From NCBI GenBank assembly GCA_019044685.2, contig JAGTXX020000006.1, positions 62,001-126,000 on the forward strand: 64,000 bases of DNA, given 5' to 3'. Each line of letters opens with the position of its first letter. The first letter of the stretch is position 1. Positions 63,310 through 64,000 of the stretch are shown piece after piece. The translations under genes were made by a program, and so were the position numbers. The notes below the pieces were generated by a model. The model did no database searches and was not told where the DNA came from. It saw only the letters and a list, made by a program, of their open reading frames with translations. This stretch comes from Nannochloris sp. 'desiccata' (taxonomy: Eukaryota > Chlorophyta > Trebouxiophyceae > Chlorellales > Chlorellaceae).

Positions 63310-64000
63310 ATGGCTGAGTCGGAAGAAGAAATAGAAGCTGGATGGAGGGACCTTGATTCAAAAGTGGATGATGCGATCACGGAACTCGGTGTTCTTATAA
63401 AGGATGCAGAAAAACAAAAGGAAGAGATGGAAGTGTACTGTACCCCTCATATTTTGCGGCTAGTCTTAGCTGGCCTGCAGGTTAAAAATGATGGCAGTCA
63501 CACCCTCGGGGCATTGTCGTGAGTTTTGCTCCTGAAAGAGAAGTTGTTCTTCCCTTTGAAGTGTATTCCAGCCCCATTGTTAAAATGATTCTCAATCTCA
63601 ATCGCAGGGCTATTCTTCCCTTGGCGAAATACTTTGAAGACGCTGTTGTGCCCTGGGCAGACAGTTTCCTGAAAGAGATTTCTACCGACATTGGTGTGGA
63701 CTGCTCTTTTCTCAAAGAACAACCAATTCAAAGGGAATCTATTTTAGGCAGGCTTCTGCTTATTACTAACCTCTTTGAAGGTTACATATTTATAGTTATG
63801 TGGACCCTGCACAACTTTAAAGGCCACCTACCCTACAAAGACGTAGCAACATTGCTAGCCCCGTTGAGCATCCAGTTTAGAGCGATGGACGTAATTGAGA
63901 AGAATTTGCCTACAGAGAAGGATATTTCCGATATGAACAGCAGCACTATTCCTATTTATACTAAAACAGAAAACATGCTGACGACCTTCATCTTGTTTGA
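63310..64000 (+). CDS. Unknown protein, 5' part (continues beyond the window)
   Basis: Exons 63310-63518 and 63608 to the window end; intron 89 bp (GTGAGT...CGCAG), phases agree. About 200 residues are visible. It starts MAESEEEIEAGWRDLDSKVD (acidic, helical), then LGVLIKDAEKQKEEMEVYC, HILRLVLAGLQVK, and in exon 2 a largely helical sequence with mixed hydrophobic residues (LGRLLLITNLFEGYIFIVMW, FKGHLPYKDVATLLAPLSI). No domain is recognised. Position after the MYND fragment may be coincidence. Confidence 0.6.

Noticed and set aside
1..64000. CRISPR array, insertion sequence, LTR retrotransposon or viral gene
   Set aside because: No spaced short repeats, transposase, integrase, reverse transcriptase or capsid motifs were seen on either strand.

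Overview
The window is nuclear DNA of a green-lineage alga, most likely a chlorophyte. Evidence: it carries a photosystem II oxygen-evolving protein (PsbP) with a transit peptide and a thylakoid signal, a Tic22-type chloroplast import factor, and genes with short spliceosomal introns (about 80-290 bp). Many genes have TGTAA about 20-250 bp after the stop, the usual chlorophyte polyadenylation signal. I see no organelle, phage or bacterial sequence. Species cannot be named from this alone.

Layout. 1-9.7 kb: 3' part of an importin-5 gene, a GUCD1-like protein, a CDKL-type kinase and a USP22/UBP22-like deubiquitinase. 9.96-23.3 kb: a tandem array of four GAF-domain TKL kinase genes, three almost identical in 3.56-kb units and a fourth that is chimeric and frameshifted. 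23.5-35.5 kb: CABIN1/HIR3 homologue, TTC4/CNS1 cochaperone, Fcf2 rRNA-processing factor, and two small dsRBD genes, one broken. 36-41.4 kb: fatty acid 2-hydroxylase, Tic22-like protein, MAD2, a cryptic membrane-protein reading frame and a CUSTOS-like protein. 41.9-50 kb: Fused/TIO kinase and a Bre1-type RING E3. 50.2-58.5 kb: LRR protein, PsbP, PWWP protein, short-chain dehydrogenase and an SRSF1/SR34 splicing factor. 58.9-64 kb: AP180/CALM-like clathrin adaptor, TFIIA large subunit, a decayed MYND-finger fragment and a partial unknown gene.

Most genes are housekeeping genes for chromatin and transcription (USP22, CABIN1, Bre1, PWWP, TFIIA), RNA (SR34, Fcf2, dsRBD), division or cilia signalling (MAD2, TIO, CDKL), transport (importin, AP180) and plastid function. 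They are not an operon.

The most striking item is a permuted tRNA-Arg(UCG) gene at 48847-48953. Its 3' half lies upstream of its 5' half, a Pol III terminator follows, and it sits antisense in an intron of the Bre1 gene. The second is the kinase array. It shows an empty-site/filled-site insertion with 13-bp target duplications, captured fragments of the neighbouring CABIN1 first exon, a sharp conversion breakpoint and a 20-bp tandem duplication that breaks the fourth copy. Three introns use GC donors with the same GCGAGT hexamer.
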